Of a stretch of DNA of 64,000 nucleotides, positions 61,067-64,000 are shown piece after piece. The first letter of the stretch is position 1, and every line of letters begins with the position of its first letter. The DNA lies in the NCBI GenBank assembly GCA_016710015.1, contig JADJLR010000001.1:836001-900000 (forward strand), in the 5' to 3' direction. A program made the position numbers and the translations under genes. Under the pieces are notes generated by a model. It ran no database searches. It worked only from the letters and a program-made list of their open reading frames with translations, and was not told where the DNA came from. Source of the DNA: Flavobacteriales bacterium. Lineage in GTDB: Bacteria; Bacteroidota; Bacteroidia; Flavobacteriales_F; PHOS-HE28.

Positions 61067-62044
61067 TCAGCGCCTGCCTTTGGACCGCGCCTTGTGCACA
61101 ACGCCCATCGCGAAGAATTTCTTTGCCCGGCGATCGACCAGTTTTTCCGGGTCCAATTTGACCAATTTGTTCAGGTGCTTGATCACTTCGGACTTCACCT
61201 TCAGACCAGCCGCTTCGGAATCGACATGCGCACCACCAACAGGTTCTTCAATGATCCCATCGATCAGCTTATTCTCCAGCATGTCCTGCGCAGTGAGCTT
61301 CAGCGCCGCAGCAGCCTGCTCCTTGTAGTCCCAACTCCGCCAAAGGATGCTGGAACAGGATTCCGGCGAGATCACCGAGTACCACGTATTCTCCAGCATC
61401 AACACCTTATCGCCTACGCCGATGCCGAGCGCACCTCCAGAGGCTCCCTCACCAATGACGATGCAGATCACGGGGACCTTCAATTGCACCATTTCGAACA
61501 GGTTCCGCGCAATGGCCTCACCCTGTCCACGTTCTTCTGCTTCTAACCCGGGGAACGCCCCAGGCGTATCGATCAGGGTGATGATCGGTTTGTTGAACTT
61601 CTCAGCCAGCTTCATCAGGCGCAGGGCCTTGCGGTAGCCTTCGGGATTGGGCATACCGAAGTTCCGGTACTGCCGCATCTTGGTATTGATCCCTTTCTGT
61701 TGGCCGATGAACATCACGGTCCGTCCGTCGATGGAACCGAACCCACCGACCATGGCCTTGTCATCCTTCACCGTACGGTCGCCGTGAAGCTCCTCGAATG
61801 TGCCATTGGAGATCACGTCGATGAACTTGAGCGTGTATGGGCGATCAGGATGCCGACTCACCTGCACGCGTTCCCACGGTGAGAGCCCGGTATAGATGGA
61901 CCGTCGCGTTTCCGCGAGCTTCTTCTCCAGATCCTTTAGGGTGTTGGCCACGTCGACCTCACCTTCAGCGGCCACCTCCTTCAACTTCTCGATCTGCTCC
62001 ATCACGGTTTGGATGGGCTTTTCGAATTCCAGGAACGTATGCAT
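61067..62044 (-). CDS. accA: Acetyl-CoA carboxylase carboxyltransferase subunit alpha
   Basis: 325 residues from the start at 62044 (MHTFLEFEKPIQTVMEQIEK). The frame continues to 62209 only as antisense of ispE. It transfers the carboxyl group from biotin-carrier protein to acetyl-CoA in the first step of fatty acid synthesis. The N-terminal helical part (about 1-80) precedes the crotonase-fold core. That core has FGMPNPEGYRKALRLMKLAE, LIDTPGAFPG, GEGASGGALGIGVGDKVLML and NTWYSVISPESCSSILWRSW. It works with AccD, which is not in this window. Confidence 0.95.
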   Translation of the reverse strand: MHTFLEFEKPIQTVMEQIEKLKEVAAEGEVDVANTLKDLEKKLAETRRSIYTGLSPWERVQVSRHPDRPYTLKFIDVISNGTFEELHGDRTVKDDKAMVGGFGSIDGRTVMFIGQQKGINTKMRQYRNFGMPNPEGYRKALRLMKLAEKFNKPIITLIDTPGAFPGLEAEERGQGEAIARNLFEMVQLKVPVICIVIGEGASGGALGIGVGDKVLMLENTWYSVISPESCSSILWRSWDYKEQAAAALKLTAQDMLENKLIDGIIEEPVGGAHVDSEAAGLKVKSEVIKHLNKLVKLDPEKLVDRRAKKFFAMGVVHKARSKGRR

Positions 62045-62062
62045 AGCGTTGCGTTGGATGGG

Positions 62063-62070
62063 CGAAGGTA
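62063..62070 (-). promoter_or_regulatory. Putative -7 element of accA
   Basis: TACCTTCG on the minus strand lies 18 bases upstream of the accA start. The identical octamer precedes the divergent ispE gene. Confidence 0.35.
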
Positions 62071-62109
62071 GAAGGAACCGGCTCCCGTTGTGGTGGTGCA
62101 TTAGGCCAA

Positions 62110-62117
62110 TACCTTCG
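62110..62117 (+). promoter_or_regulatory. Putative -7 element of ispE
   Basis: TACCTTCG ends six bases before the ispE ATG at 62124, a close match to TAnnTTTG with C for T. The same octamer serves the divergent accA gene. Confidence 0.35.
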
Positions 62118-62123
62118 CACGGC

Positions 62124-62945
62124 ATGATCGTGTTCCCACCAGCGAAGATCAATCTCGGCCTCAACGTGGTCGAACGAAGGCCCGATGGGTTCCATGAGAT
62201 CGAAAGCATCCTAGTGCCGATCCCGCTCTATGATGCGCTTGAAGCAGTGATCGAGACCGCGCCGGGGTCCGCCCCGCTATCATATACACGCACCGGCCTG
62301 GAGATCAGCGGGGATATAGAGAGCGACCTGTGCTACAAAGCAGTGATGCTGCTCGGAGAGATCCGCAGTTTGCCGAACCTACGGCTGCACCTGCACAAGG
62401 TCATTCCTATGGGTGCCGGTCTGGGAGGCGGTTCCAGCGATGGGGCCCATACCCTCCTGCTGGTCAATGCACTCTGCGAATGCGGTGTATCGTTGAACGA
62501 ACTCCATGATCTCGCTGCGCGTTTGGGTAGTGATTGCCCCTTCTTCTTGACACCCAATTCGAAATTGGTGAAGGGCCGTGGAGAGCGGTTGACCGAGATA
62601 CAGTTGGACCTGAAAGGGAACTGGCTCGTTCTGGTGGATCCGGGTATCCACGTATCGACCGCCGAGGTGTACCGGAATACGGAACCTACCGGAGTTCAAT
62701 GGAGCGAAGTGCAGCGCGCTGAACTGAAGCTGACCCACTTTCGTGAACAGCTTCCAAATACCATGGAGGCCTATGTATTCAAAGCCTACCCCAAGGTGGC
62801 CGAATTGAAGGACCGACTGATCTCCGCTGGAGCGGTCTATGCTTCCATGAGCGGGTCAGGATCGAGTGTTTTCGGTCTATTCGAACAAAAGCCGGTACCG
62901 ATGGATCTTCCGGAAGGCTATCGCCAATGGACCTTGCAACTGTAA
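62124..62945 (+). CDS. ispE: 4-diphosphocytidyl-2-C-methyl-D-erythritol kinase
   Basis: 273 residues from the start at 62124 (MIVFPPAKINLGLNVVERRP). The frame continues upstream to 61896 only as antisense of accA. It is a GHMP kinase of the MEP isoprenoid pathway that phosphorylates CDP-methylerythritol. Motif 1 is PAKINLGL (about 6-13). The ATP loop PMGAGLGGGSSDGA lies at about 93-106, the catalytic Asp is in LGSDCPFFL (about 137-145), and the C-terminal motif 3 is YASMSGSGSSVFGLF (about 237-251). It has the usual length. A predicted promoter element lies just upstream. Confidence 0.94.
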   Translation: MIVFPPAKINLGLNVVERRPDGFHEIESILVPIPLYDALEAVIETAPGSAPLSYTRTGLEISGDIESDLCYKAVMLLGEIRSLPNLRLHLHKVIPMGAGLGGGSSDGAHTLLLVNALCECGVSLNELHDLAARLGSDCPFFLTPNSKLVKGRGERLTEIQLDLKGNWLVLVDPGIHVSTAEVYRNTEPTGVQWSEVQRAELKLTHFREQLPNTMEAYVFKAYPKVAELKDRLISAGAVYASMSGSGSSVFGLFEQKPVPMDLPEGYRQWTLQL

Positions 62946-63009
62946 TACAGCTACGGGCAGGAACATTACTCCTCCGGCAGAAGAAACAGAAAGCCTCTTG
63001 ACCGCAACG

Positions 63010-64000
63010 CTAGTTCTTGTCCAAGAACGCCCGCAATTCATCGTGATCACGGGGCTTTGCGGCAATTCGTCCTTGGCGGTCCAGCACGAAAATGGTCGGC
63101 GTCGCTTTCACGTTGAAGTCCTTGGCCCCTTGATCTCCCCAACCCATAAGGCGCGTGTAAGAAGGCCAGGTGATCGATTCCTCCGCGATCGTGGCAAAGA
63201 ATTCCTCTTCGGTAGCGTCCAACGCAATGCCGATCAGCTGAAAATGCTCAGGCAATTCATCTGCCACGACTTGCCTTAGGCCCGGCATCTGTTCATGGCA
63301 GTGATCGCACGTGCTGGAATAGAAGAAGATCGCGGTATGATCATGCTTCGGCCATACGTCCGAAAGCATGGTGGTGTCCTTGATCCCCGGACGCACCAAT
63401 TCAATATCCGGAGCAGGAGCGCCGATCGCCATGCGCATTTGGGCAGCCGCGATCTCCAATAGGGTTGGATCCGGTGGATACAAAGAACCAGCACCGACCA
63501 CATAGCGATCCACCAGGTATTGTGCCAGGTCATCCGGACCATAGGTCGCGAAGATGTCCACCAAATGATGTCGCATGTACGTCCAGCAGGCCGCGTTCCT
63601 TTCGGCGAATTGAAGGAGCGAGTCACAGGCATCGTGCAACGAGAACTCGTATTCGACGGCCGTGCTCTGCAGATAGGTGACCACCGCCTTCGAAAAGGCG
63701 GCACTCCGCAAGGTCCTTGGGTCGGCGAAATCGAATGCTTCCCGTATCGAGTCTCGCCCTAGCGGTATCGCAGCATCTAGGCGATGATCCACTGCTACCC
63801 CGAATGCGAATTGGCCGTTGGGTGCCAGCATAGCCAAGCTGTCCAAGTCGTTCCGGAGAGAAACGCGAAGTGCGCTTTCTTCCCGATCCAAACGCCGTAT
63901 CAGGCCAGTATCCAATGGAGAGGCACCTAGCCTTTCCTGCTGGATAGCAGATGCGCGTTCCTGTGCCTGGCGACTCAGCCCCTTGTACGTCCACAACCGT
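63010..64000 (-). CDS. Thioredoxin-like (TlpA/ResA-type) protein, truncated by the window edge
   Basis: The frame runs off the right end without a convincing start (the first start-like codon, a TTG at 63996, is not believable), so the N-terminus and any signal peptide are missing. About 330 residues are visible. The first ~200 are helical, in the manner of DUF-type domains found before thioredoxin folds in Bacteroidota. The C-terminal thioredoxin domain (about 205-330) has the active site CDHCH in FFYSSTCDHCHEQMPG and the cis-proline in KATPTIFVL. It probably acts as a periplasmic disulfide reductase. Confidence 0.8.
   Translation of the reverse strand, partial: RLWTYKGLSRQAQERASAIQQERLGASPLDTGLIRRLDREESALRVSLRNDLDSLAMLAPNGQFAFGVAVDHRLDAAIPLGRDSIREAFDFADPRTLRSAAFSKAVVTYLQSTAVEYEFSLHDACDSLLQFAERNAACWTYMRHHLVDIFATYGPDDLAQYLVDRYVVGAGSLYPPDPTLLEIAAAQMRMAIGAPAPDIELVRPGIKDTTMLSDVWPKHDHTAIFFYSSTCDHCHEQMPGLRQVVADELPEHFQLIGIALDATEEEFFATIAEESITWPSYTRLMGWGDQGAKDFNVKATPTIFVLDRQGRIAAKPRDHDELRAFLDKN

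Noticed and set aside
1..64000. Search for tRNA, rRNA, riboswitch, insertion sequence, phage or defence genes
   Set aside because: Nothing recognisable by eye; no transposase or integrase motifs in any long frame. A tRNA or covariance-model scan was not possible here.

Overview
The window looks like the chromosome of a high-GC member of the Bacteroidota, probably an uncultured Flavobacteriales-type lineage (inference from gene content, not a database match). The evidence is: gliding-motility/T9SS C-terminal sorting domains of both types, a DUF5606 protein, the Bacteroidota-type asparagine synthetase B-like protein, a TPR/outer-membrane-barrel gene pair, no clear Shine-Dalgarno sequences, and -7-like elements of the form TAnnTT(T/C)(G/A) close to several starts.

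Layout. 0.1-3.1 kb: malate dehydrogenase, then divergently a sigma-70 family factor translationally coupled to a membrane-anchored PKD protein. 3.3-20.9 kb: three consecutive very large secreted proteins ending in the type-B (CHU_C-like) sorting domain. The last carries about 32 tandem 79-residue repeats and is split by a +1 frameshift; the second has an in-frame TGA. 20.9-34.3 kb: a purine/urate degradation island with xdhA (frameshifted), xdhB, a CitE/malate-synthase-like protein, uraH, uraD, allantoicase, an unknown gene, allantoinase (frameshifted), the membrane urate oxidase puuD with its cytochrome c domain, and xdhC. This island is full of short palindromic or minisatellite repeats, several of them inside reading frames. 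34.4-36.4 kb: gyrB. 36.7-44.2 kb: a T9SS-sorted propeller-like protein, an outer-membrane barrel protein and a TPR protein. 44.4-48.5 kb: an FtsE-type ATPase, two glycosyltransferases and murB. 48.6-55.9 kb: secreted or envelope proteins (dihaem peroxidase, DPP-IV-like peptidase, cupredoxin, M28 peptidase, pentahaem cytochrome), three of them with T9SS C-terminal domains. 55.9-64 kb: DUF5606 protein, AsnB-like protein, dnaB, a lipoprotein, accA, ispE and a truncated thioredoxin-like protein.

How the genes work together. XdhABC, PuuD, UraH, UraD, AllB and Alc together convert (hypo)xanthine to urate, allantoin, allantoate and ureidoglycolate plus urea. The CitE-like enzyme is the obvious candidate for handling the glyoxylate-level product. 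The sigma/PKD pair lies immediately upstream of the giant adhesins and may control surface-protein export or expression. Four reading-frame interruptions occur in 64 kb (8528, 13944, about 21621, about 31063). Two are one-base deletions in short homopolymers, so sequencing or assembly error must be excluded before calling these genes broken.
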